A DNA stretch of 64,000 bases from the NCBI GenBank assembly GCA_003344405.1, contig NOWV01000129.1, positions 1 through 64,000 on the forward strand, given 5' to 3'. Positions 13,350 through 26,879 of the stretch are shown piece by piece; position 1 is the stretch's first letter, and each line of letters opens with the position of its first letter. Under the pieces are notes generated by a model. That model was not told the DNA's origin. It saw only the letters and a program-made list of their open reading frames with translations, and searched no databases. A program made the translations under genes and the position numbers. The stretch comes from Trichoplax sp. H2 (taxonomy: Eukaryota; Placozoa; Uniplacotomia; Trichoplacea).

Positions 13350-16300
13350 ATGGGTTTCGTTGGTTGTCTCCGTGTTATTTTCTATATCTTTACCCTCATT
13401 TTTGTGGTAAGTTCTTCACTTTCAATGCTAATACACCAATGAATGATAGGTTGAAAAATAGACTGACTCGAGTTGTCCCCATTCCACTCGGGTACACTAC
13501 TCGACTGTCCATTGGGCAATGACATGGGATGGGATCAAAAATTTTCCCTACAAGTAAAAAAATGTTCTATGATTTGAGTACCTTACTTGCATTCATGAAA
13601 TGCCATGGCGTATACTTTGTAGTACAGTAGAGTGGATAAATGATGCTGGGTTAAGACTGATTTGTGACTTCATGAACAAATAGCTTGCCTACTAGTCATG
13701 GATAGCAACAGGGACTAGACGTTCGTTGTCTAGCGAAAGTAAGTAGAAAAAAAAGGGTACGGCAAGAGTTGACTTCTTTCCAACTGCAACAATCAAAGTA
13801 CTTGAAAAATGATACTGATACCAATATGCACGTTAATATACAATGACTGGTAGTGATGCTGTTTGACTTCTTGCTAAACCTTATTAGGTAGCCTCGATGT
13901 CAATGCAATAGGTTATTAGTGTAGTAAACCCATTTTACCCGCCTTTCACCATCGATTCCGTTAATACTCTACAGTGGACACAGCATACTATCAACGTACA
14001 GTATGTGCGCCATGAACAGCTACAAATTACTACTATACTCATAATGGCCAGTAGTCCGTACCTCACCACCAACAAGTCTTTTGCTACATCCTTCCCATAG
14101 TGGATTGAAATCGCTTGACTTATTAGAATTGCCCCTTCAAGACGTCCCAGCAATCGAGTCAGAGATACAACAAACATCAATGGGCATACTCGCTCTTGAT
14201 TAAGATATCAACTATGCATCGACGCCCCGTATCCATATGCATACTATATTATGAATGCATACAGTCTATTTGCCAACGCGCAAAAGGCGCTGTCTTCATT
14301 TTAGTAAGTCTCAATGGAGTCTTGGACCAATCTGAGACTGCCTTCTACTGCCTTTGACACTGTTTTAGGACGTACTATTCTATCAAGAAAAATAGAGACC
14401 AGGATAGAACAACAAATTGATCCAAAAATGCTCATCCAATAGTGATTATTAATTTTGGAGAATCTACTATAAAGACTTTACTTTTTTTTATAAATTCATT
14501 GAGTGTGAAGCAAATTTCTCCATACAACTGCTACAACTACTCGGCAGACAGATACAGTGCATGTATCGATCGATACGTCGAGAAAAGTTTTCAACTTGGT
14601 GAGATAGACAATATCCCTATTTGCAGTACATCCATTAGCGTTGTTTTTGAAGTGCGACCCCTTATCCGCAGTGACATTGACTTTTGAATTCGAATTATCA
14701 GGGATAAAATGGATGCTCTTATTAAATTAAACACGGTGTTATTTCATTGAACGTAACAAAAAATCCATGTTGAAAGTCAGCCATCATATTCGAGTACAAC
14801 AGATATATTTCGTTCTGCGAGTGGTAGGCTATCGGGCCTTCTTTCTGTACTATACAAGTCACTTGCAGTAAACCAGTATCGGAACGGTTGGCAAAAAAAA
14901 AAGTCGCTACGCCTACAGAACTTCGTTTCGATCCGATTGTAAAAGTAGTGAAACTGGGTGTTTCACCAGAACATTAAAACATGTTATTTTCCGGATTTTA
15001 TATTGTATACCAAAAAATTCCCTAGTGGACATTAATTCGCCCATTCTGATGTATTATACCTGCACAGTATTATACTTTACAATTAGTTGGATATGTAGAG
15101 TTACCTACTGCGACAAAAGTCGAACAATGGTGATACAGATTACTGTTCCTGTACAACACATTACAGCTTTTTGACAACATAAAATGATCAAATTGTATCG
15201 AGTTGTAGCTTGTGACAGATACTGTAGTGGCCTAAGTAAGTAGGTAGAATTCAAATTGAAATTGAATGATAGGCAAATGTGTTAATACGCTATCAGGTTT
15301 ATACTTTGCAGTTATTGCATTGTATTAATGATTTAGACTCGTGTATAATCTTATGGAATAGATCAATGCTGTCGATGTTAGTAGATGGAATGAACCTTAT
15401 TCATGCTTGAGCTCAAAATTAGGTAGTGATCCAACTACGTCCGTTGGACAATATGTATTAAGAAACGCAGAATTGATATGTTGTAGTTATCGAAAATGAG
15501 ATTTGATTTATATAAATATTAGCAACTTGGATCTGAGCTAGTGAGCAAAAGTGGGTGCTCTACTTGCTTCCGATCGTACATTCGCTAAAGCAAATGGATC
15601 AGGTTTGCCGAATTGGAGATAGGGTAATAAGTAACTCGGTCTGTTTTACCAGAAAAGGCGGCATCCCTATTTGCTATGTTTACAGTATCTAGCAAGACAC
15701 AGTACTGTGAAATAACTTGAAAGCATGCGATGACTTTAGCTTAGCTTGATGGTCTTACTTCAATGAAATTTCTGTATTAGCATACGAGTATGAGCAGTAT
15801 TGGATATGTCATTTTTGTAGTACGTCACTATAATTTCAATGCTATTCCAAACTCATCTCTTTTTAATACTGTGTACTGGGTGGTTGTCATCCATGACTAA
15901 ACACGAGTTTGATTGACACATTTCTAGAATGCTCATCAATGTAACTACATCATACTCAATTTCTAATTCATATTACCGCCTATTTTTACTGTAATCCCCA
16001 TACTGTTCTTTCATAAAAATGCTAATCTGCAAGATATCACGTAAATGCATTAGCATTATTACTAGCAACTGTTGACGTTGAATGCTTGCAATAGGCTTAA
16101 TGACTAATAATAAAGCGGTAGCTACCAATCAATGACGATACTCTACTATAATAAAGTTTTGATAATGCCCGGCTGTGTGTTAACATTATTCGAATAAAGA
16201 TTTTGTCACAAACTTTCAATCATGGTTATGTTCTCTCACTATATGAAAGAGTGCGATTTTGGCAAAAACAGTCATTACCACCGCGTTGCGCTCTTCTAGG

Positions 16301-19090
16301 CAACAGAATAGTAATCTTTATACCCCAAAATTAAGCAGTTTTTGCCTACTTGAATAAAATGGTACAATGCATTGGATGTCGTTGATTTCCAATCTAGTAT
16401 TACCGCACCCAAAATTTTTTCTATGCCAAGTTTTATTAATGAGATTTGAGTTAACAATAGAAATCGTCTACTGTCCAATCAAATTGGGCTCGTCTCTAGG
16501 GTGGAAGAACAAAAGTAAATAGTTCCACCCATACATGTTTATCCTTCTCCACTTGCATTATACTCTACTGTACTTATATACTGTAGTGATATTGCAGTCA
16601 GAGACTTGTCTTTAAAAAGAGTCCCTATCCTTATATATATATAAACATATATAGTATATATAGAAAGAGAGAGTATATGTTGCTATATATATATCACTTA
16701 CGTATAGGATAGCGATGGATATTGGGTGGAAAAACATTTCAAGGCCGACACCCATCGTGTGCGGTATGCCCAGTTGTCGGCGATACTGTCTCGTTTTTTA
16801 AGTTATTGAATTAACGCAAGTAGTTATGGTTACTACTGTACATATCATACCACACTAAGTTGATTCCTTGGCGCGATAATGATCTCCAGTATACTGTAGT
16901 TATAATGTAATTCTTATTTATTTATGAAAAAACTTTCATGCAATACGAAAATTTCTGCGGGTATTTATGATTTTTTACGCTGCACTGATTGGATGATTTA
17001 TTGTAGTACTGTACACTATACGTTACTAAATGGAGTGTGTGTATGAATTTTGTTATTGTGCGCTCCTCTGAATTTTGGATAAAATATGATAGACATGTTT
17101 GGACTATCTTTTACTACTTCATACCAGTGAATAGCTTTCAGGACGTTTCATACTACCTGATTGGAAAGTTTATTACAGTATCTTATTAGTAAAGATGGAG
17201 TGTGCATACAGTCAGCGTGTTGTTAACTCTATATATCATACACCTACTTGAATTTTGGGGTAAACTATGGTTGGCATGTTGGGACTGTGTTAACTACCGT
17301 CATATTGTATATTTACGCACAAGAAGTTGATAGGCTGATGATCCTATGCTGTCTAGCCTACGCCACAGCAGCAACGTAGATAATCGTACTCCTCGTGTTG
17401 TTAATTACCAAAAGAGAATTGGAATGTACTGTATATCCTCGATATTAGACTGAAATTGTAACAGTTTCGTAACTGTACAGTGTACACTGTACTGTACAGT
17501 ACATGTCCATGTAAGTAAATCACTCATCATTATTTATGCAGTTCGATCAATTCTCGTATGTTCCTATAGAAAGAAATCGAATTCGCTTTACTATTATAAA
17601 TAAATTTCCGAATACGTCCCTAGACATAAATGATTTAAAGTAACTGCAAATTTATTGTTTTATGCCTTTTATTCCTATCACTAATCAACTTATAAATATT
17701 GTATAGGCTATGGGCATAGCCCTATTAGCTATGGGTATAATCATCAGGGTAAACAGTGATCTAATTGGTGTCGTAGCGGATAACTCTTGGTTTACCGCAG
17801 CCTATATTATGATAGCGGCAGGTGTGTTCATATTTCTAGTTGCCCTTGTTGGTTTCTGTGGTGCTAGGAATTCTAACAAGTGCATGCTCGGAATTGTAAG
17901 TTAATAAAATTATTGCTTTAGTCAATGTGTTGATAATTAATTAATGATAGTATTAAAAATGTCACTATTCATTTGGACTCTTTTATTGCATTCTACTCAT
18001 GTAGTACCTTGGAGTCCTAGTTGTTATTTTCATCCTTGAAATCGCTGGTGCTATCTACGGTGCTGTTAACCGAGTTGCGGTAATTTAATAACTATTACTG
18101 ATAATATAAGTTATCATTACATCTTGCTATGATTAAGTGATGTAGTAGTTGGAAGCTGCATGTATAGATACTATAAATACACATATGCTAACATTTTCTA
18201 ATTGCAACTAGTTAGGTAATTTATAGCCTTCGCATAACATGAAGTTTATATAGAGAAATAATAGGTCTTGAATTAATATTCTTTTTATTTGTAGATTGAA
18301 GAAGCGGCCAAGGCAAAAATGACCACTGAAGTACAAATTAGATATGGTCAAGCTAATCAAGGCGTCATCACAGATGGATTTAACAAACTGCAAACTACAG
18401 TATGATCTAATTTTGATAGTGTTTAGCATACCTTTGCTCCTAAATTTTTTATTGTCAATTATTATTATTGAACGACTTATATTGAATTGTCTTAAAAATT
18501 TAGTTTCAATGTTGCGGTGTCAACACCACCACAGATTGGTATAGTAGTGCATGGATAAGTGGCAAGCCCAGTTTTCCGTATGGACCTGCAGTTCCTGATA
18601 GCTGCTGCCGAACCTCTACGTTACTTTGTGGAGTCAATTCTACTGCTCATGCTAACGCTGTGATATTTAATGCTACATATTACAGCATTGTACGTAACGA
18701 ACAATTGATTATGCCATTAGAACTATGATGAAAATTGAATATTTCTAGTCTTTTTAAAAAATATGTAAAACGTTGTATTAACGGTATATACCGAGTACGT
18801 GAGCTAGCTCATTTTTGATGACTTTATGCAATTGATACATACAGGGATGCTACCAGGCTGTTAGGAACTCCATTACGAACAACCTTGGTTTAGCTATCGG
18901 TGTTCTTGGAGGATTTGCTGGTGTACAGGTTTGTCTTGACATGTTCATATTTGCATTTAAATCTATCTAATTTACATGTCATTAATTTTATAAATTTTAG
19001 TATTTATTAAACTTGTTACTTTTCTATAAACAGGTATTAGGAATGATTCTTGCTGGAGTATTGATTGCTAAAGCAGATGAAGAAGAATAA
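13350..19090 (+). CDS. Tetraspanin 2 of cluster (250 aa, 7 exons)
   Basis: Exons: 13350-13406, 17707-17895, 18005-18079, 18295-18399, 18504-18689, 18845-18928, 19034-19090 (TAA), all phase 0. Internal exon lengths (189, 75, 105, 186, 84) equal those of tetraspanin 1. Start MGFVGCLRVIFYIFTLIFV gives the first half of TM1; exon 2 adds the rest, the small loop and TM2 (VGFCGARNSNK-C). TM3 reads EIAGAIYGAVNR. The large loop has CCG at residues 145-147, PDSCC with Cys 176-177, Cys 184 and Cys 206. TM4 ends in an acidic tail, ADEEE. Intron 1 is 4.3 kb, much longer than the others (about 100-220 bp), and contains an 18 bp perfect palindrome at 17475-17492. The small loop (VNSDLIGVVADNSWFTAAY) is closest to that of the decayed copy downstream. 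Substrate and partners are unknown. Confidence 0.9.
16633..16694. repeat. TA-rich microsatellite in tetraspanin 2 intron 1
   Basis: Interrupted TATATA runs with short AGAGAG and AACATATATAG breaks. Low-complexity DNA inside the 4.3 kb first intron. No function is evident. Confidence 0.7.
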
Positions 19091-20826
19091 TATGCCTCTG
19101 TTTGGTGTGCATCCTCTACGTAATACAACAGAATACGTTCATGGTTTTAGTTAATATCTTGTTGGGGGCATAAATGAATTACGTGGATTGCAAAGAAATT
19201 TTTATATTAAGAGATTTCGTACCTTATAATAATTGGTGGTTGTTTTAAGTAGTGAATGATTTATCATTTTAGCTTATATTTACGATTATAGTCGTGTATA
19301 CTTGATGCCAGTGTGTTGTTAATTGTAATTTATGGCATCTTCACTTAACATCGTCTAAAAAGTTCTGGGTTCAGGCAGTTCAGGTTATAAGTTTTGCATT
19401 ATAGTAATATTCCTTCTTTTCTAGGTTTATCATATAACCTATTCCATTAAATTTTAAATATTATCCTTTGCGATTGCTATGTAGCTGTTATCGCTAACAT
19501 AGTAGGATGTTAGTATAACTGAATGCCATTTCTTATCATGACCGACTTAAATATATGTATGCCAACATCAATTAAAAGTTCGGCTTGTACTGATGCAGGT
19601 GTTAATATCAGCTAATCTCGACGAAATATTTGGTAGTTTAGACTTCAAGTTAAGGTGCGATATGGTGCTGATTCACAGTTATTTTTAATTGTAAAGTGGA
19701 TGAATGTATTCAGACAGTTAGTGACGAGAAAATAAAAGATTAATGTAGCCAGTACGTAAATATAAAGTATAATATTGATTTCTTGCAAAGTGAATGAGGT
19801 ACGCATGATAGCATTAACTATTTACAGTACTTTTTACGAATATAGGCCATCAGAATTGGATAAAATCTAAAATAGTCTATACTGATACTGAACTATTGTT
19901 ACCTTGTGTAGAACTGCAAAAAAGGGTAAGACATATTACAATTGTACCGACAGTGCTGATGGATAAAGCAAAGTTAGTAATAAGTACTTTATAAAAAGAA
20001 ATGTCTTCATCAGTAATTTTCTCTAAAATACGTAGACCTAAATTTATATAAGAATCCTATAAGGCTGGCAGTAGATATTATAGCATAAGAATGCAGACAA
20101 CCATTATAATTAAGCATATAGTACAAGTAAAGACAGCGGTATTAATATGCTTACTAATATGTCGTTATATAAAATTACCGCAATATGCTATTTTATCGTT
20201 TGCCTGTAGGCGTTAGCTCCTGTCATCAAGTCTTCAAATATTGATAACACTAATATTTAATAATTTTCGATCCTTACTAAACAACAATAGAGTTGTTAAG
20301 GTGTTGATTTTAGTCTCGATAGGAATAAAAAGTTCATCTATCGGTATTTACTCGATAAAATTGAATCGTAATAAGATAATAAGCTACCGTTATGAAGTAT
20401 ATTGCATCCTATTAATCAAGCCACCATTTACTTCAGTCAACATTGTATTATTATGAGTTAATTTATAGTATTTACGATGTTCTTATGATCACAAGTTTAA
20501 TTTTTTAACCGTTGATTGATTTTACTGTATTCTGCCTGGTTAATTTATGATATCCGTTACTGTATATATATATATTATTATGATATTGCTGCTTCCATTT
20601 ACCTTTGTCTATTTGGATGATATCTTTAGTTTTGTATTGCTCATGTACATTAGACTGGCTTATCCACAATATGATCAAATAATTATATATTTTATAGTAT
20701 AGTTACTGAAAGAGTGTTATATGAACTGTGGTAAGCAGTTAATGATTCTATTGGGAAAGAATTAGTTGCACACTATAACTTTTTAGCTATCAATCTAAGA
20801 TTGGAAATTGCTGTAATTGATTAAAG
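19091..20826. other. Intergenic, tetraspanin 2 to 3
   Basis: AT-rich spacer without exon-like frames. AATAAA at 19731-19736 is a candidate but unremarkable poly(A) hexamer. The open frame around 20241-20456 is low-complexity AT coding with no recognisable motif and no splice context. Confidence 0.4.
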
Positions 20827-23800
20827 ATGGTTGACTGCGTTAGACTTTTATTCTATGCCTTCACTCTCCTTTTTGTGGTAAGATCATAAAATATTTTTGT
20901 AATAACATGCAGGAAATTCCAATATACTGTACGCTGATTAGTATGACACAGGCGTACGATCGTTGCTATTGCTTAAAAAAATGGTTGGAGCTAGCATGCC
21001 TGCATCTCCATGTTGAAAAGTCTACTGTAGCTTGGTAGTGTATAACAAAATTGATCACAATTATCATCATTAACATTGCCGTTATGCTTTAGTACTTCAG
21101 TAATCAATATTATAGCTTTGAGCTATAATTTTAAAATTCAGATTTCAACTCTTCGCGAACTAGCTAACCTTACGTAGTGTTGTTTTGATTGTCAAGCTGT
21201 TGATTAAAGTGATACTGAGGACAAATTGCAAATGGATAGATCTTGTTTGTAAATACGTCTTTATTTTTAAACGAGCATTAATACAGTGAGATATTATGAG
21301 GATAAAATACACTGTTAATGATGACTATGTCTGTAAATGAGAATACACCGATGATGCTATATTGCTGTGCAATTCTACTTTACTTTTTGACTTTAAGTAC
21401 ACATATCGTCTTTAATTACGCCTATGAGGATGTAAACAAATCGATTACTAATCACGTATAATTTTGTGTTGTCAATGTCTCTACAGCAAGTATTTCGTAT
21501 CGATGTAACAAATCAGTAATAAATTTTTATCCTGTAGATTATTCTAATTTTGATCGCGTTAGACAAGATCAACTATAATGTAACTACTTTGAGATGATAT
21601 AATTAATTACTAAATACAGCTGGCTAATATCCGAATGCTCCCGTACAAATTAATTATAGTAATCCTATTATTATACTAACTACTGTAAAGTCCTTGAAAA
21701 CTTAAACCATATGTTATTCAAGACTATTGCTCATGAAATGGTATTATAGAAATGTTCATAACAGCTCCTTTAACACTATAACTAAAAATATTGTAAAATG
21801 TGATATTTACTTTACAAGCAGTTCATTGAGTCTTTTAGCTATACCTTTTCTATTTATTATTTCAGACATTAATTTACGAAAAGATTCTAATGTATGCTTT
21901 GAAACCGTGATGAGGATTTAATGATAATACATAGAATAGAAAGTAATGAAGAAGATTGTGGGTTAAGGATAATATCATCTCTTTAATAGCTTTTGACACT
22001 ATAGTTTTGGATAGTACTTAGATGGTATAAGATTAGTTTATATGTTATTCTTTCAGATATTAATCTTATAGTTGAAGGGGTTCTTCGTCATACTTTCCAT
22101 TTAGATCCAGACTTTTTTCGAAATGAAACCCTATGGTTACAGTAATTGGTAATTGTTGCATAGTAAATAAATCGCTAATTGATTTATTGCCTGAAAGAAT
22201 GTGAAATTGTATTTTATACCTTCTAAAGATTTACTTTGTATCAATCTAAAAGAAAGCGTTAAGTTAATAACTTTGAAACTCCTGTTTCATTTTTAATTGC
22301 ACTCAAATATTTGCTACCTAGCTATGATGTAGTTATATTGTTATAACTGAAGCTGATGTATACTGTATTATTGCATTCTCGATGAAATGACCGTTATATC
22401 ATCAGCAATATAAAAGTCAATCCATTTCATCAATTTTACTCCAAATCTAGTTAAAAAGCACGGGCATTCCCTAGTAGATATTTATGATGTAATTTTAAGT
22501 AGCCTTATACGCCCTGCCGTATATAGTGCATAACACATACATAGATCAATTGGGTTCAGGGAATAAAAGTGCTCCTTACTGTATATATTGTATGTAGATA
22601 TAGTATACGTTTCTATATATGAATATCATTATTTTTGGATTATTTTCGTCCAAGGTCCATTGAAGAATTAGATCATCCAACAGTTCAGGAATAATGATGA
22701 ATGTATAACAAAATTTAAATTTATACACAAGTTATTATATATCACAATCCATATGACTACTTCAAAAAGGCGTGTCGCTTATAATTAACTTTTCAGCTAA
22801 GCTATTTGACATCATCATATGAACCACCTGGCCAATTTATATCGAGTGATAGGGATAAAATTAATTTACTTATGATACTTTATTATGGATGGAGTTATAT
22901 GAAATAAATAAAGTATGGCTATACCTCTTTTTTGTTTAGTTATTCATTTTATCCAAGACTATTCAGGCAAAATTAAAAAAAAGCAAGCTAATTAGTCATC
23001 GACAGAAAGAATTGAATGATTACCATTAACTTATTTTTTTACGTACTTTAATCCGATACATTAAGGCCAATTAATTGATATTAGTTGACCACAGCGGCGT
23101 TTATGAATTTCAATTAAATCCATAGTTATGATCTTGATTTCCATTTTGCTAAATGTAAAGTGTAAAATCTTCAACATGATTGAACTCCAGAGCCAATTGT
23201 AGCACTTGAAAAGTTTTTTACGAGAATTTGATTAATTATGTTTATCCTGCTATTAAATTGAGCTAGAACACGATGCTTGTAATATTGCTTTTTACCATCT
23301 TGTTTATGATACAGTACTAAAAAACTGAGCCCAATAAAATTGTTTAATAAGGAGTAGATCTGAGGCATGTTTCTACTTTAATTTAGACGCTTAACTCTTG
23401 CTATTTGCTGCGTGATTCCTAAATCACCACAGTATAAAGATAAAAATGATTAAATTAAAAAATAGTTTGCTTGTTTAAAGCTCAATCATTGGAGAATACT
23501 CCCATTTAGTCTAAACTGATCGCTAATGTAGTAATTTCTGACATTTTGACTTTAAATTCGGAGACAGAATGATAATTATTCGCTGAATCTTTCAAGATTT
23601 TATATTCAAAGTAAATTAAGAATTGGATTGAAAAGTCGATCAGAGTTAATATTTCATACTAATCGATAACCAATTTACCTGATCATTGGAAGAGAGCAGT
23701 TCTCCCTAATTTATAATAGCTATAACCATAGTTTAATTCCTTATAGAGAATTTTTATGTCGAATACCCGGTATTATACTTCTAATATTAAAATTAACTAT

Positions 23801-24890
23801 ATTCTGGTACTTGTTATGATTGAATTATTAGTATGTGATTTCGATATTACATTGCCTAATCATTGCAACACCGTTAATTTATAACTATAAATAGCCATTT
23901 ATCCAATTTTATCTATTATTTTATCACCCTATTCTGCTAATACGACGCCAAATAAATCGACAACTTGGCAGTAATCTGTAATGTAATCGGTTAAAGGTCG
24001 CAAAATATTACATGGCCTAATCGTAGCGGCACTGTTAATTTCTAAATAAACGCTAAATAGATATCGGTATTTATCCAATGTTCTCTATCAATTTATCACT
24101 CTATTCTACTAATATTGAGTTGAATAATTGAATTAGGCAATGGGTATCTATTCGTTGTTAATGGAAATTGTAATCAGGCCCAATGGAAATATAATTAGTG
24201 TTATGGCTGATGATTCTTGGTTTACAGCAGCATATGTCATGATTGCTGTAGGTGTCTTTATATTGTTGATTTCTATGATCGGATTTTATGGAGCTAGGAA
24301 ATCCAGCAAGTAAATGCTTGGTATTGTAAGTAGTTGCTAACTTTAATTTGCAATTCATATCATAGCCCATCATGGATATCCTAGAAATGGATAATAGTAT
24401 ATTCATTGGCTAATAGTGGTGATTAAATTGTTCTCTAGTGATATAATTTGCTATTAAATATTGATAACACTAGAATCTATACTCTTTACGAGGTTCAAAT
24501 TGAATTTCTTGTTACAAAAGTATACGTCTTACGTCAGAAATCTTTGATCTATCAAATAATTGCGACTGAATTGTCCTTATTCTATTTTGTACTTTTTAGT
24601 ATTTGACAGTTGCTATCATTATTTTCATCTTGCAAATTGTTGGTGCAATTTACGCTGGAGTGAATCGAGAGAGTGTAAGTGGAAATAATTGAAAAATTAT
24701 TTCAAACGCTGTACAACTATTTAAAGTATTCGTCATCTGGAGAGATGATATTTTTCAATGTTTGTTCTTATACTTAAAATATTAGATCCTCCTCGCTATT
24801 CGAACTAGAATGACAAGCATTTTACAAACTCAATATGGCAAGAGATTGCATGATTACAAATGCACAAGAAATGAAACTATACAGGCTTAA
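20827..24890 (+). pseudogene. Tetraspanin 3 of cluster, decayed and truncated
   Basis: Recognisable exons: 20827-20877 (start MVDCVRLLFYAFTLLFV with good donor), 24137-24325, 24600-24674, and a damaged exon 4 from about 24786 to 24890. Exon 2 keeps the family length (189 nt) and reads like tetraspanin 2 (DDSWFTAAYVMIAVGVFILL). However, the codon for the conserved cysteine after TM2 is TAA (24311-24313), and the GC/FCG site reads FYGARK. Exon 3 is open (GAIYAGVNR). Exon 4 aligns at its start (RTRMTSILQTQYGK), then shifts frame, hits a stop and has no GT donor at the expected end. No exon with the CCG motif or later parts could be found before the next gene at 26880. The region that should hold them contains short tandem repeats. 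Best read as a pseudogene; expression as a short membrane peptide is not excluded. Confidence 0.8.
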
Positions 24891-26879
24891 ATATTCGAAG
24901 AGGAATATTACTTTGATATAATATCAAGCTTAGAAATTGTCTCAATTAGCAACACTATATCTAGATCGTAGCTATTGGACTAAATGACTGGTATTCACTT
25001 GTACCCAGTTTGCTCTTGCACCTTGAGCAGCTGTAAAGTAGCCGAACTATGTCTTTAGTTCGCACGATAGTGCCAATAAAAATAGGTTGTAGCTAGCTTG
25101 TATTCTATATGCTACAGGTAATGGCTCTACGATGTCGTCGCTATTATGATTCAAAATGAATAACAGTAACTCTTCGAGTGTAGAATTAATAGAGATTGCA
25201 CCAATAAAAATATACAAAAAATGAAATTCTATACGCTAGGATATTCGAAGAGGAATATTTTACTAATATATAGTAACGTGGAATCTACGTTATTTATTGC
25301 GATAATTTCCTTTAGGATAGTAGAAATTATAAGAGTCGCGCAAAATTGAATCTTATAGTCGTATTTGCAGTAATCTTAGATGGTATTTCAGATCAGGAGC
25401 AATTTTATCATTTCCCTTTTATATTAAGCTGCTAAAAATGTGAAAAATATGACTTTATGATAACATTGGGTCTACTGTATTACATTTTTCCTAGCGATAG
25501 GCTCATGAAATAGATCGAACACTAAAAAATGTGGAGAATGTGACTTTGTGGCGAGATTGGGTCTACTATACTACATTTTCTTAGCGATAGGCTTATAAAA
25601 TAGATCAAACACTGAAAAATCTGAAGAAGATGATTTTATGATGAGCTTAAGTCTACTAGAGTATATTACATTTTTCCTAGTAATAGGCTCATAAAATAGA
25701 GCAAATACTGAAAAATTGATTTCATATTCAGAGTTATAATAAGTTAAAAATAGAGTTTATGGCATGAGTACGTTTTAATTCTAAAAATTGTAATTTGAAG
25801 ATTAATAATACTACATTTGTACCATATAATTAAGTAGCCTAAGGTACCGCCGGTACTTTAGGTCAATTTATCATACTCGTACATTACTAGTAATTTATGA
25901 GCCTATTAAGGGACTCAATAAGAATAGGATCCATAATCTATACATAGGCTATAGGGTACCTTTATGAATCTTTCTTTTTTTTAAGCTGCAAAGAAAGCTA
26001 AAAATGCTGGAATTGGATTAGCCCGTATTAACCTATATAACCTTTTCCAATGGCCAAAACAGCTGCTTATGGATGTATATATATATATATCTGACAATAT
26101 AGATCTTGAAGAAATTTTATCTTATAGTATTTTACTGCTTTGCGGTTTATCATCTAAAAGCTACGAAAAAATGCTATAAATATGAATTGAAACAATTGTA
26201 AAATAGCTTGATTAATTGATGAGGAATAAAAGAAACCAATATAGGTATTAAATGGCTAATTTGCTTACAATATGCCTTTTTCGTTAGTGTTGACCTTGTC
26301 AGCTGTATTTCATCATTTTTGCACCATCAGTCATCAAATCCTTTACCTAAATGTGAGCATAGGAATCATTACGCGATTGCTAGATTATGAGCTAAATATA
26401 CTTTTGAAATTGTAATATGGTATAACCATCTAGCAGGCTAAAAGCTACCCATATTCTTCACATCATGTATTTTATTCATAATAATGAAGAAATACAAGTT
26501 ATCCATGAATAAATATCAGGACTACACCTCACATTAATCTTATTTTTTCTTCTAGCACTAACTTCATTGGTGATTAAGCCTAATCTGATTGCGGGACTTT
26601 CCATTGAATTAATTTCTTGATCATCCAATAGATTAGAGCAGTAAGAATAGCATCTCAGCATGACAGTAAATTATGTTCTAATGCATATGATTAACGGTTA
26701 GAAAGTACTATACAAGTTATATGACGCACTAGAAAGCTTATCAAAATTCAATTCCTCTGCGGTGACTCTTACGCCGATCCTATTTCTACACGTATTCAAT
26801 GTTAAAAGGAACGCTCTAATCTTTTCAATTTTATAACTTTGCCATAGCAGTTTGAAAAGTGGTCAGAAAGTCAATAAAC
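24891..26879. other. Spacer replacing the lost 3' half of tetraspanin 3
   Basis: No CCG, PDSCC or TM4 exon can be read. The stretch near 24862-24920 has a diverged duplicate at about 25208-25275 (shared ATATTCGAAGAGGAATATT). A three-copy ~91 bp repeat follows, and an imperfect palindrome around GGTACCGCCGGTAC lies near 25840-25862. Repeat expansion or deletion here may have removed the missing exons. Confidence 0.5.
25433..25710. repeat. Three-copy direct repeat, ~91 bp unit
   Basis: Copies start near 25433, 25524 and 25614. Each has AAAAAT.TGA, then a GGGTCTACT-like core, a TACATTTTTCCTAGCGATAGGCT-like segment (broken here for clarity by variants) and an AAATAGATC-like end. Copies differ by scattered substitutions, so the array is old. 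It sits where the large-loop exon of the decayed tetraspanin would be expected. Confidence 0.85.

Noticed and set aside
25985-26095. Possible remnant of a tetraspanin 3 loop exon after a pyrimidine tract
   Set aside because: No CCG, PDSCC or GC motif and the frame closes in TA repeats; it cannot be aligned to the paralogues.
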